This document shows, piece by piece, positions 43,292 to 54,500 of a DNA stretch of 64,000 nt. The notes under the pieces were generated by a model. The model was not told the origin of the DNA and ran no database searches. It saw only the letters and a list, made by a program, of their open reading frames with translations. Positions within the stretch are counted from its first letter, which is position 1. Each line of letters opens with the position of its first letter. The position numbers were made by a program, and so were the translations under genes. Source of the DNA: Macrostomum hystrix (Eukaryota; Platyhelminthes; Macrostomidae). The DNA is taken from positions 620,001 to 684,000 of the forward strand of contig CATNEN010000013.1 of the NCBI GenBank assembly GCA_950097015.1. Direction: 5' to 3'.

Positions 43292-45575
43292 CTTTTAAAT
43301 TTAGGTTGCAATAAAATGTGAATATTATTTAAAATGCTAATTATACGTTCAGTTTAAATTTGTTAGGCACTAGCTATAAATTACATTCCGAATAGGAAAG
43401 GTTGGTCTTAGAATTGAAATGGTAGAATTTGTATTGCAGCTAAAACTTGTCAGAGCAGTGACAGTTTCACATTTCAAATTTTATCAGGTTTTTTAGCTGC
43501 AAAAGTTAAACAGGAAATTTTTTAATTTTCACGCGCTTTTTTGGAGAATTCTGAAGGGTGCCTTGGCTTGAGTACACAGCGGTGTACTCAATGCCCTAGT
43601 GCATAAGATACACCTCAGTCTGAGCCCCCGCTGTGAGTAGCTCAGAAAGGAAGCCTCATATTACACAGCTGCTATATAAGGAAATAAGAGAGATTCTTTA
43701 GTTTAGATCCCAAAGTCAGATAGGAAAACTAGGCTTGAGAACTGATTAGTTTCCAACGTATAGAAGGTGAGTCAGACCTTATTGCAGTGAGTTCCCTTCC
43801 CCAGATCCACCGACAGGACCTGAAAAAAAATAAGAAAGAGAAGCCAAGCAGTAATTTAGGAAGGCCAAATTCCATTGAGCCAACTTGACCTTGCAGCATC
43901 TGTGTGGCGGACCCACCACAGGAGGCCCACAGGAAACTAATTATTAGAATAGATAATGATGGAGAAGCAGAATATGGGAATAGGACGAGGACGAGATTGT
44001 GGAGCCAGAGAATCTTTCGGGGCAACCAAGTCCCTGTTCTTGCTCCGGGAAGAAAAATAGGGAGAAGGGGACATTCGCCTCATCCCTGTGGGCCGTCAAT
44101 CGAAGCTCCCGAGCCGAAGGGAAGGACTTGAAGGCCCGGGATGGCAAGGTGGAATGGGATGTGGATTAGACCGAACCGGCCACGAGCGAGTTTGGGGTGG
44201 AGGGGCCCTTGAAAGCCCCGGTGGCTCTGGAAGGAAAAGGGAGCCAGGGGCTGACGATGGGGAACGGAGAGACCAGGCGCTGGCGCGGAAGGGGAGCAGA
44301 TTTCGATCGATATTCTGCAAGCATGCAGCTTTTGCACGCGCCAAGGAAACAGAGCGCTGCGAGGGGGGGCTGGTGGAAGCGGCGAGTGCGGGGCTTGGGG
44401 GAGCACGCAAGCACGCCCGGAGCCGAGTAGGGCAAAGCAGGGGGAGAAAAAGAGGCAGCATTAAGCGAGGGTTGGGAGAAGGAGAGGCGGGGCAGCTGCG
44501 GGGGGTTTCTAGCAGTTGCATCGAAAATTTGGTTCGAGTGGAGGCTCGAGTAGGGCAGATGGGAGCCATAGGTGGGCCTGAGTCGACAGGATGAATTTTT
44601 TATTTTCGCCCGTCTCTGGTTCTGATACCACAGTTCGTCAACTTCATTACTGCCCGCTGCTGCTGCTGCTGCTTCTGGCTGTCTGCGAGCAGTCTGCTTG
44701 AGTATATTTATTTCCCTCTCAGGTTCTGTTATAGAAAATGCACTCTTCGCCCAAGCATTAAAATGCAAAGCAATATAGACGGTCTATCAATACAGAGCAT
44801 GCTCGATCGATTTGTTTTATAATTCTTCTCTATAAGCGCTTTTTGAAGCAGTCGAAGCTAGTCTTTTACTGTAAAAGGAAACGGCTTGTAGCCTTCCCAA
44901 GAGAGAAAAACATCGCATGTGTTGTTTTTTAATAAAATATTACAAGTTCCCATCACATGGATTAATAGATGGATTTTAAGCAAAAAAGTGAGAATGTCGC
45001 TGAATCTTTGCTAACTGCTTAGTGTTCTACTTAGAGTAACAAATTATAATAAAATTAGACAAGAAACCTCAACTCCCCATTCTAAGTAACCACAGTCTAA
45101 AAGGGACAGCTCAAGTCAGTATAACAGTCAAGTGAAACGATTGATGAAACCTTAAAAATTAGTTTAAGCCCGTCACAAAGCTGAATGCTTTTACCTGCAA
45201 CTTGCGATTAAACCGAAACTGAATTTTATAATGAGAAGAAGAGATGGAGCGATTTCCAATAACTTTTTTCTTTCTATAAAGTTCTAATTTATACTAAGTT
45301 AGACACACTAGGTCTAGAATTTTTCGCGTTTTATTCGTTTTTTTGTTTAAGTTAAACTGAGCTTTACGTCTGACCAATCTGAGTTGGGGTTTTTTATTTT
45401 TTCACTGTACGAAACGTTTTCTATATCTAGACTGAACTACTTCTCTTTATACTACAAACTTCTCGTATGTTTCTCGAAAATCTTATTTGAGTTTAAAATA
45501 TTCTGCGAACAGTTATAAGAAAAATTTATTAACTTTTGATTGCACCTGAAGAATCTAATTTATTCAAGCATTAGA
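43292..45575. other. intergenic, GC-rich core, no gene called
   Basis: Contains a perfect hairpin at 43568-43591 and a TATATAAG box near 43675. From 43900 to 44600 the DNA is GC-rich with overlapping frames on all sides (up to 200 codons), typical of base-composition artefacts; none has a convincing domain. A minus-strand WYQNQRRAKIKN at 44594-44638 recalls homeodomain helix 3 but lacks the rest. 44800-45575 is AT-rich. Confidence 0.35.
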
Positions 45576-46876
45576 ATGATACACAAGGCGTCTTATTTCT
45601 ATACTGCAGCGGTTCTGTTGTCAATGTTTGGTAAGTTCCCAGCATATTCTGAAAGAAAGCTTCTTATCTGCACAATACTTATGCCGCAGTTTACTTTCAT
45701 AATGATATTAATCCAGAATGTCCACGTTCTCACACTAGATTGACACTTGTTTTTCGGTTAAAAAATGCAAAAACTGAAATTAGATTTTGGGAAAAGCTGT
45801 AGTAAAAATGCTAAAACTTTTTAAATTGCTTTACTAGAAAAGAAATAGAAAGAAAAATATTAGTCTAATAAAGGTTACAATGAAATAACGTTCTTAGACT
45901 CCATGATGCAAGGGAGCGAAATGAAATTAAATATATGCGTAACACTTCCTAAATAATAATGAATAAAATATAATCATCTGTCTGTGTACAAAGCTGAGTC
46001 TTAATTATTTTTTAGCTACTATATTAACCAGAAAATTCAGATCAGTTGATTATATATTTTTATTTTTAGCTTGGGTATACATTTTTAGAGAACAATGTAA
46101 AGTGATTCAAATTTTCAGTCTTTCTTTCATTTAATGCAACATATAGATTTTCAACTGCATGCATAATTTATGAATTTTGTACTTGACATAATTTGTGAAA
46201 CAAATAGTATTAACTTACTTAATTAATGCTTAATTACATAATAAATGTATTATCCTTTTACAAAACTATATTACATTTTTGTGTAAATTTACAAGAATTA
46301 TTTTTAACTATGTTTTTTAACTATGTTGTATAAAAACTATGTTTTTGCTATAATACATTCAGAGCTAATAATAGAGTTGCAAGATACATAGACAAAGTCA
46401 TTAATATGAGAGCTAATATGATCAAAATGCATATCGAAATACAAAATACGCAAAAAGGTATGCTTAAAATCCACACAAATCCCTGCTTGATAGGAACGTC
46501 GCTAGCGCATCAAAACAACATCCTCAAACACAAAAGCAACAGTAGCAGCGACAGCAGCCGAAATGTGTCGAAATCGATCAACGCTACCCCCAAGACTGAT
46601 GTACGCTTGTCTACTAACTCACCTGCCAGCCAAACTAAGCTGCCATCTGAAGCTATAGCTACTCAAGCACCGGTGTTGTCAACTAAAAGTGCATCGAACG
46701 TACCTACTACCGTTCCCACTGCCAAACCGGTGTTACCCACACCTGGTACCGGGAGCTTCGACGGCACCTCATTCTTTGGCGGCTTTGTGCTGGCCGTTGG
46801 CCTAGCTGTCATCGGTTTAGTCGTCTACAAGGTCTGCTTCAACCGTTCCACCGGACCAAACTATAGCCATTTCTGA
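45576..46876 (+). CDS. CD164/endolyn-like sialomucin (MGC-24 family)
   Basis: Small type I membrane mucin; relatives shuttle between the plasma membrane and endosomes/lysosomes and act in adhesion. Exon 1 (45576-45630) encodes a signal peptide, MIHKASYFYTAAVLLSMF, and ends at GTAAGT in phase 1. The best-fitting acceptor ends at 46364 after TTTTTGCTATAATACATTCAG, giving exon 2 at 46365-46876 and 188 residues; a second in-frame acceptor at 46457 would remove 31 residues. After residue 60 comes a Ser/Thr/Pro-rich mucin stalk. SFDGTSFFGGFVLAVGLAVIG begins the membrane segment, and the tail ends NYSHF, a YxxPhi sorting signal equivalent to the NYHTL tail of CD164. The FDxxSFxGG entry to the membrane and the terminal motif are the strongest evidence. 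The N-terminal part shows few of the cysteines of vertebrate CD164. Confidence 0.75.
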
Positions 46877-46947
46877 GTGCCGCACTCAGAAAAAAGTTTT
46901 AGGGATCATTTTGGCAGGAATTTTATGTACTCGAAAGCTTGCTTCCT

Positions 46948-46953
46948 AATAAA
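46948..46953 (+). terminator. poly(A) signal of the CD164-like gene
   Basis: AATAAA 72 bp past the stop codon at 46874-46876, giving a short 3' UTR of about 90 nt. Confidence 0.6.
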
Positions 46954-47564
46954 CTTCCCATCTAAATGAACTGCGTTTTGAAACTAACAAAAGTGCATTA
47001 AATTTTAAATTTTTATAGCGCTTGTGAACTCAAATTTAATAGTATGTATTTTTTATCATTTAATTTTCTTGCAGGTTCTATGGCTCGTATCTTTGAACAA
47101 GTAAAATTGAAATCACAAATAAAATTCGCACAGACAGTTGGTTGAGTATAAACAATATACCCAATGCAGCTATGCACAGTTCATTTGCATTGACTTTCAT
47201 CATAATATTTAACCCTGTCTTTTTGTCCTGATCTGGTGTTTGGTATTCTATTATAGAGCGACTACTGCATGTGGTGTTTAATTATTATGCATTGCTTTCC
47301 ACAAATCATAATGAACTCTACAAGCTTCCTTTCTGTTATTTTCATAAGTTGCAAAGACAAATGCTTTTTAAACAAACGACTGACTGATGGATGCATGTTC
47401 ATTCTGAAACAATGACATTTATTAATTTATTCAGACAGATTGCTATTAAATATTTCAAGTAAAAGTACAAAAAGCACTCGTTCGGAGTTATTTAAAAAAA
47501 GTTTTTTATGAACGAAATTTATCTTTTATTTCTAACTTGGCTCGCTAGTCAACTTAGAAACTAG
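46954..47564. other. intergenic, nothing recognised
   Basis: AT-rich unique DNA between the CD164-like gene and a hAT-like transposon end. Confidence 0.4.
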
Positions 47565-47645
47565 CAGAGGTAGGCAAACTCCGGCCCGCGGGCCAGATGC
47601 GGCCCTCGAAGCTCCTAAATCCGGCCCGTTGCCCCTTCCGACGCC
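47565..47645 (+). mobile_element. hAT-like transposon terminus
   Basis: Begins CAGAGGTAGGCAAACT and continues CCGGCCCGCGGGCC and ATGCGGCCCTC. CAGxGGTxGGCAAACT with GGCCC-rich subterminal repeats is typical of hAT elements and MITEs. The matching right end and the 8-bp target duplication (left flank GAAACTAG) were not found. The 16-bp array starts directly inside it. Confidence 0.6.
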
Positions 47646-47654
47646 TACAGTATC

Positions 47655-48112
47655 CTGTTTATCTTTCCCCTGTCTCATCTCTCCCGTGACTCATCTCTCC
47701 CATGTCTCATCTCTCCCGTGTCTCATCTCTCACATGTCTCATCTCTCCCGTGTCTCATCTCTCACATGTCTCATCTCTCACATGTCTCATCTCTCCTGTG
47801 TCTCATCTCTCCCGTGTCTCATCTCTCACATGTCTCATCTCTCACATGTCTCATCTCTTCCGTGTCTCATCTCTCACATGTCTCATCTCTCCCATGTCTC
47901 ATCTCTCCCGTGTCTCATCTCTCCCATGTCTCATCTCTCCCGTGTCTCATCTCTCACATGTCTCATCTCTCCCGTGTCTCATCTCTCACATGTCTCATCT
48001 CTCACATGTCTCATCTCTCCCGTGTCTCATCTCTCACATGTCTCATCTCTCACATGTCTCATCTCTCCCGTGTCTCATCTCTCACATGTCTCATCTCTCC
48101 CTTGTCTTATCT
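47655..48112. repeat. 16-bp minisatellite beside a hAT-like end
   Basis: About 28 copies of GTGTCTCATCTCTCCC, alternating with CATGTCTCATCTCTCA variants. It is the reverse complement of the array at 53640-54030. Confidence 0.95.
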
Positions 48113-48647
48113 GGCCCTGTCTTTTAGGTTGTCTGTTTCGCCCACTAACTAATAAGTTTTCCGTCCCTTGAACTAGAGTGAGCGTACATTGTGTGAATTT
48201 CGCATTTGTTGACATACACAAATATGCGCCATTTAAATAACGCATTCCATGATCCCTGATCCCATGCGAAAGCTGAGTCAGTTCCGGGCGAATCTCTAAA
48301 TTGCTATCAGATGTGACTCTCGAATTCAATGCTTAAAATGTATATTGATCTGTGGTGCCCAGTGTTTCACATCCCAAATGGCGGAAGTGTTGTCCCACTA
48401 GTGTAGTCCCGGATTTTCAAGTTGCGTAGAGTATAGAATTATTATATGCTACCAGCTAGAATGTACAATTACTTTTTAGAATAATTTTAATCTAGAATAA
48501 ATTTATATGTGAAGAAGTTCTATCCTTGTTTGAAGAAGAAATCTCAAGAAAACGTTTTTCTATTCGCAGTTCGAGATCTATAATGCCTTTGTTACTTTCT
48601 TATAGATAAATAGAATGAATAGATATAAATCACTCCTAGCCTAGCCT
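48113..48647. other. intergenic, nothing recognised
   Basis: Unique AT-rich DNA; the far end of the hAT-like element was looked for here and not found. Confidence 0.35.
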
Positions 48648-48712
48648 AGTTGCGAGCGATGTACAGCCGCAGCTATTGCGCTGTACGGCTGTTCAGTCTG
48701 TGGACTGATTAA
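48648..48712 (-). mobile_element. SINE family 1 fragment
   Basis: Reverse-complement fragment of the body: GTACAGCCGCAGCTATTGCG and GGCTGTTCAGTCTGTGGACT. No head or tail. Confidence 0.7.
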
Positions 48713-49032
48713 GTAAAACTTTTAAGTCATCTCAGCTTTTTTATCTGAAGTGCTGCCAAATTAAAACGATTTTTTTGGCAAAAAGGCACTGCACTACAAC
48801 TTTTAATTTGTAACTGATTGGCTACAATTTCGAGAGAAGAAAATCATTAAAACACAAAAAAAATCATTTCTAAAACGCGCTTATCGAAGACATTCGCAGT
48901 AAAACAACTACAATTACGGCTCGTGTGAATTTGGTTGAGACAGGACTGCTCTGAAAGCATTATCTGACACAATGGAAAAGATGATCGAATAATGCAGCAT
49001 TGGCAATTCAATGGTCTTCGTCTAAAAAGAAA

Positions 49033-49761
49033 CTAACTCTCAGATAAACCAGACAGTTCAATCTCATTCGGACTTCTGGAACTACCATCGCCAAGTACCC
49101 CAACGCCGCCGTCGCCGCTGCCGCCGCTACTGCTGCAGTAGCTGTCGATGCTATAGTTGTTATCGTCGCTGCAGCTCACACTGTGCGACACAGCCGTTCC
49201 TGAGTCGGCGTCTCCAGCCGAAGTCGCGGAGGAGGCGGCTGCTGCTGCGGCGGCGGCGGCTGCAGCCATTAATAAGGCGCTGGTCTTTCGCTGCGACCAC
49301 ACGCGGATGTCCTCCAGGCTGGTGCAACTGCGCGGCCTCAGATATGGATTAAACATTGGACTTTCGCTGCGCTTGCGATAGCGCCGAAGACTGCTGCAGC
49401 CGGCCGAATCATCGATGCCAGCGTGGCGTCCTAGTGTTGAATGCTGCAGTATCTGCAGGGCCTGTGGCTGACCCTGGAGACAGGCGCGGCAGTTCTGCTG
49501 CTGCTGACGCTGCTGCTCGGACTTCATCGGCGAGGCGGTGTTGGTGGCGAGACGGCTGGCGGACGGAGCGGCTGGAGCAGCCATGGACTGCGGCTCGTAG
49601 ACGCTGTAGGCCAGCAAGGACGGATGCCACACTAGTTCGGGTTCCGGCGCCAGCTGGCGCGGGTCGGTTGTTGATGGCGGTGCAGCATCGGCGACGGCAG
49701 CGCTGGCGGGATTGTTCGCGCGGCCGCAGCAGCTCAGAACGAGGCCGGAGATGGCTGGCAT
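49033..49761 (-). CDS. unrecognised Ser/Ala-rich protein, single exon
   Basis: A 242-codon frame with an ATG start, a TATA box in the right place and codon content unlike the arrays. N-terminus MPAISGLVLSCCGRA has adjacent cysteines (possible lipidation, inferred). Other landmarks are a polyQ patch near 83-89, CRACL near 91-95, a basic/aromatic stretch LRRYRKRSESPMFNPYLR near 125-142, SCTSLEDIRVWSQRK near 145-159, a polyAla run near 166-176, and a Ser/Gly/Asp-rich acidic tail. No catalytic motif or membrane span is seen, and it is probably largely disordered. I recognise no family. The central RSESPMFNPYLRPRSCTSLEDIRVW segment looks the most constrained and is the part to search. An ATTAAA lies on this strand about 225 bp past the stop. 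Confidence 0.6.
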   Translation of the reverse strand: MPAISGLVLSCCGRANNPASAAVADAAPPSTTDPRQLAPEPELVWHPSLLAYSVYEPQSMAAPAAPSASRLATNTASPMKSEQQRQQQQNCRACLQGQPQALQILQHSTLGRHAGIDDSAGCSSLRRYRKRSESPMFNPYLRPRSCTSLEDIRVWSQRKTSALLMAAAAAAAAAAASSATSAGDADSGTAVSHSVSCSDDNNYSIDSYCSSSGGSGDGGVGVLGDGSSRSPNEIELSGLSES

Positions 49762-49822
49762 ATTTTTTTGTGCGCTAACTCAGCTTAGCTCTAGGTTTGT
49801 CTGGGCTGTCATTCACCAAAGT

Positions 49823-49830
49823 GATTTATA
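49823..49830 (-). promoter_or_regulatory. TATA box of the Ser/Ala-rich gene
   Basis: TATAAATC on the minus strand, about 62 bp upstream of the ATG at 49761. A start 30 bp on would give a leader of roughly 35 nt. Nearly the same box as TATAAATA in the HAND-like promoter. Confidence 0.5.
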
Positions 49831-51537
49831 GCTTGCAAATTTATTATGAATAAATTTCAAGCGTGCGAGTGAAGTAATATCGTCCAGCATTGTCAAACAC
49901 AGTGCACTAGCTGCGCTATGTACATTAAGCTTACCATATATGATCCGAAATTCAGAGTGGATTGACGTACGCGCTTCCGTGAGTACATCGATTTCTTCGC
50001 GTTTCGTAATTCAGAGGAGCTCTGTGAATTCTATAAAAAATATGGTTCAAAAATCAATAGCGTTTGGAGAAAGTGTTTTGAAGAGTTTTTATCTAAAAAA
50101 CTTAACTTTTCTTTGCCCATACCCTGTATGTGATAATAACATTAGAATGCTTAGCTATTGTATTATGTACGAGTATAGTTCTCACTATGTATTAAAGCTG
50201 GGATCTAAGTTACATTCACAGCATAATGGAGTTTGCTAGGTTTATCGTTTTTGCGGTCTTTATAAAATTTGCAACTAGCTAACTATAGAGATGATTTTGG
50301 ACGTAAGCGCATTAAAAATGAAATGATTTTCATTCTCCACTTCTATAAGAACCTTTAAATTTTTGTATTTTACTTACTGCTTTATCGTCAAACAATCATA
50401 CTTTTATGAACACGACTCGCCATAAACTTTTAGACAAAAGCACTCCATCGGTTTTCAATTTGTTTTTAGCAACAAAGAGTGGCTGATTAGATTTTTCCGA
50501 TATTTCAACTCTCTCGAATTAGTATCTTTGTTTAAAAATATTTACAAACTTATTTTTGCATAAAGACCTGGTTTTGTACAAATTAGCCGTGAGGTAACTG
50601 GAAGACAGTTGCAGGAAATTCAGGAAAGCCGAATAACGGAAGCTTGAACGGAGCTTAGCTCGTATTGAATTATCGCGCAGGTTATAACAAACGACGTCAT
50701 AAAAATTATACTAACATCAGTGTACTGCTGAAATTTAAGTTTTTTATTTCTTACCTTATAAGTCCATTTGTTTAATTTAGTTCTATGAGTCCTGGATGCA
50801 GTATTTGCTTACAAACCCAATGTCAATAGCTATTCAAATTTATCGTGGTTTGTTTCAATTTATTAGACGTGCGCTTGTACTGCGCTTCTAATTAGAAAGT
50901 GTATTATAACTTGCAAAAAATAGCTGACATATTTTTCTCTATTTTTGTAAATTTTTACACTGTTAAATAAAAAGCTAGAGTATCCCTTGTCTTGATTTGC
51001 ACTTAGTTTCACGTCAATAGTTTGTAGACTAGATGAACTTATGATATAAAAACATAGATAATAGACAAAAGCAGTCACTCAAAGTTTCTGTCTATATATA
51101 TTTTTCAGTTTAAAATTCAATAAGTTAATTATTTATTATAACAGTTCCGGTTTATTTAGTAATTAGAAGCAAAAGAAAGTGGAATGAGATTATTGAACTG
51201 TGTAGGTAAATTTAGAGTTATATAAAGCTATAATACCCACTGAAGCAGCAAATGTTTTTATTTAAATTTTTATATTTTGATAAATTGACTTTGCTAGACT
51301 GACATTGTCTGTAAAATTTATTATACATTAAAACACATAGCATCTGCTTCAGCTAAATGTTTTGTCTACTAAATAGAAAATTTTTATTGTTAGCTAATTC
51401 TATGGCGACATACATAAAACAAAAAATGTAATTTTCAAAATTTACAGAACTAATATTTAAATGCCTGCTCCTAGTTAACAAAAGCATGAGGTCAATAAAC
51501 AGTGTCCTCCCCATTCTCTAATAAAATATGAATTTTC
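49831..51537. other. AT-rich intergenic, nothing recognised
   Basis: Very AT-rich. Frames at 49940-50239 (+) and 50863-51078 (-) lack domains and splice support. Confidence 0.4.
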
Positions 51538-51544
51538 AGCTAAA
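51531..51544 (+). promoter_or_regulatory. 3' splice site just before the RIIa/IQ start codon
   Basis: AATTTTCAG ends at 51539, five nucleotides before the ATG (CTAAA/ATG). It is either the acceptor of a 5' UTR intron or a spliced-leader trans-splice site, as used by several invertebrate phyla. No TATA box is seen close upstream. Confidence 0.45.
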
Positions 51545-54500
51545 ATGTCCGCTCCAATTAGCAACTCGCGTCTGCGCGTACCGAACGGCTTCCAAGCCCT
51601 GCTGGAGGGCTTCACTAGGGAGGTGTTGCGCAACCAGCCGACAGACATCTACGCATTCGGCGCTCTCTACTTCGAGGAGATGCTGCGCCGTCGTGAGGAG
51701 ACTGGCGAAGAGGATCCGGCCCAGCTGGCCCTGCGGCTGCAGGATCGACTGCGCAACGGCGCCAACTTTAGCGACGGTCGGCAGATCGGCGACCCCAGCG
51801 ATCCGCGCCAGCAGCAGGCCTCCGTGGTCATTCAGTCGGACTACAGGAGACGGGCGGCTCAGCGCGAAGCTGACAGAATTCGACGGGACAGAGCCGCCGG
51901 CGATATTCAGGCGGCTGTTCGAGGTCATCAGGAACGGCGCAATGGTGACAACGGGTGAGAGTCGTTACCATGGTAACCATTGGTTTTTAGCCTGCTTACC
52001 TGGTGATACCTATTGTTTAACACCCTTTTACTTGTGATTTCTGGTTATTTACCCATGTTTTCCTGGTGTTGTAGCCTAGTGGTTAGGGCGTCGGAAATGC
52101 GACCTGAAGGTCGGGGGTTCGATTACTGACTCCACTGCAACAATTTAGCAAGATAATTAATTCTGCATCGCTTCAGTTCACCCAGCTGTTAAATGGGTAC
52201 CAACATTAGCTCGGGTAATTGAGGGTGGGTGTGGCGTCCCCCCAGTCCATGGACTGAACGGCCGTACGCAGCCTTCAGATGCGCCGCGCAATAGCTGGTC
52301 AGGTGTAATAAACTTTTATCAATATATATTATTTCCTGGTAATGTTGAGCTGGTTTCTCCTTTTCATCCCCTATATAACACCGTTTGTAATGAGAAATTC
52401 AGAAAGCTAAGAAATTGATGAAGTGTACGATTTCTTTTCTGATTTTCTTCTGGCTTGAAAATGTGAGTCTTAGGGTTGGTGAGTATGTTTTGCCTGTGGC
52501 TAAACAAATGCTGGAGCTTCGACTGTACTCAGCTCTCAGTAACTCATTCTCTTTGCACTATGGAATACTAGAACTGTATTGGCCCACATGGCATTGCTCC
52601 AGTCGGCCCTGACTGAGTCAACATTTCTGCTTTTACCTTAAATTTCAGTCTCTCCTTCTCCGCTCCTCTACATTCTATACCGATGTCTAATTTCAAGCAC
52701 GTAAAATAGATGATTGCTGAGCGAAAGCTCGAGCAGTTTGAGTACCTAATAAGCATTTGCGGTAGTTCATTTCTAGATTCAGAAAAAAGGCTTTGCTCAT
52801 GTTTTGGATCGTGGAACAATGATGGAATGGTTTCGGATATGGTTTCGGGTCTTCGGATTTGAATTCGGGAATTTAGATTTGGTGAGCACAGTGAGTACAG
52901 TGTGAGCATAGTGAGCACAAAATGAGCACAGTGAGTTCGGAATGCGTTTTAAAACTCCACTCGTTATTGAGTTTGCCAGTGGCAAAGGAACTTAACTAAA
53001 GAGCATGAACAAATTATCTGTGTCTGTCGATTATTTTGAGTTCCCACGAGCTTCCCCACTTCCTCATAGCATCAAAGCTTGGGGTTTGAGCATGCTCAGC
53101 TGGTTCACACTGGCCCAGCTTCCCCGTTCGATCCATCGAAATTGTTCCCAGTGTGCGCAGGCTAAGGCCACTTTCATGTCCCACCGAGGAAGTCCCGGAT
53201 GCAGGTCATGCAGCTTAGACATTGGAAAGACCCGGCCAACGAATGGATGGGTACAGAGAGCAAAAAAATAGAGATTGGCAAAGAAAAATACGATGAAACA
53301 ATGTCTCTAATCAATAGGGATCTGGGAAATGTTGAGCTTGCTCAGGAGCCCCCTATACCTCGCGGGCTAAAGAGAAAATCCAAATAAGAGACGAGACACG
53401 GGAGAGATTAGATACTGGAGAGATTAGATACTGTAGAGATTAGATACTGGAGAGATTAGATACTGGAGAGATTAGATACTGGAGAGATTAGATGCTGGAG
53501 AGATTAGATACTGGAGAGATTAGATACTGGAGAGATTAGATACAGGAAAGATTAGATACTGGAGAGATTAGATACAGGAGAGATTAGATACTGGAGAGAT
53601 TAGATACGGGAGAGATTCGATACGGGAGGGATTAGATACGGGAGAGACGAGACACGGGAGAGATGAGACACGGGAGAGATAAGACACGGGAGAGATGAGA
53701 CACAGGAGAGATGAGACTCGGGAGAGATGAGACACAGGAGAGATGAGACACAGGAGAGATGAGACACGGGAGAGATGAGACACAGGAGAGATGAGACACG
53801 GGAGAGATGAGACACAGGAGAGATGAGACACGGGAGAGATGAGACACGGGAGAGATGAGACACAGGAGAGATGAGACACAGGAGAGATGAGACACAGGAG
53901 AGATGAGACACGGGAGAGATGAGACACGGGAGAGATGAGACACAGGAGAGATGAGACACAGGAGAGATGAGACACGGGAGAGATGAGACACGGGAGAGAT
54001 GAGACACAGGAGAGATGAGACACTGGGAGACACGGAGCGAAAAGTCTTGGCTAGAGGGCCGGACTCAGCATGAGGTCCCTGACCCCTGAGTTAAAAAAGC
54101 CAGGGAACAGCCATAGCCGAGGGGCAATGATGCACTCGAACAGATTATGTTTCTTTTAAGCCTCTGAACTCCCCTTTAATCTTGATTTAGAAACTTTCGC
54201 CCTAAAGCGGGTCCCTAGGCGCGTCCCAATTACGCGGTCATTAATTATGCCCGTTGCTGCGGACTAGAGGGTGGGCAAGGTCCGAATTCGAGAGCATTGG
54301 TGAGATACCGGACAGGACAGGACAGGGCGTTAGCAACAGGCGGACAAGTACGCGCCGGAGTGGGGTGGGTGAGCTCGGCTGTCCTCCGCTCCACCCACCC
54401 ACCTCCGCCATCCCCATGCTTATCTCATTTTCAGGTGCTTCCCCCTGAAAATTGTTTAATTATTTTTTAAGTCATGATTTTGTTATTGTCTTTCTAGATT

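Noticed and set aside
44080-44768. Overlapping frames of 108-200 codons on both strands
   Set aside because: All fall in one GC-rich block, overlap each other in several frames, and show no domain or splice signals beyond a weak homeodomain-like peptide.
47565-54088. One intact 6.5-kb hAT element spanning both ends
   Set aside because: The 8 bp outside the two ends differ (GAAACTAG and AGTTAAAA), the ends are diverged, and the interval holds an ordinary gene and the first exon of another.
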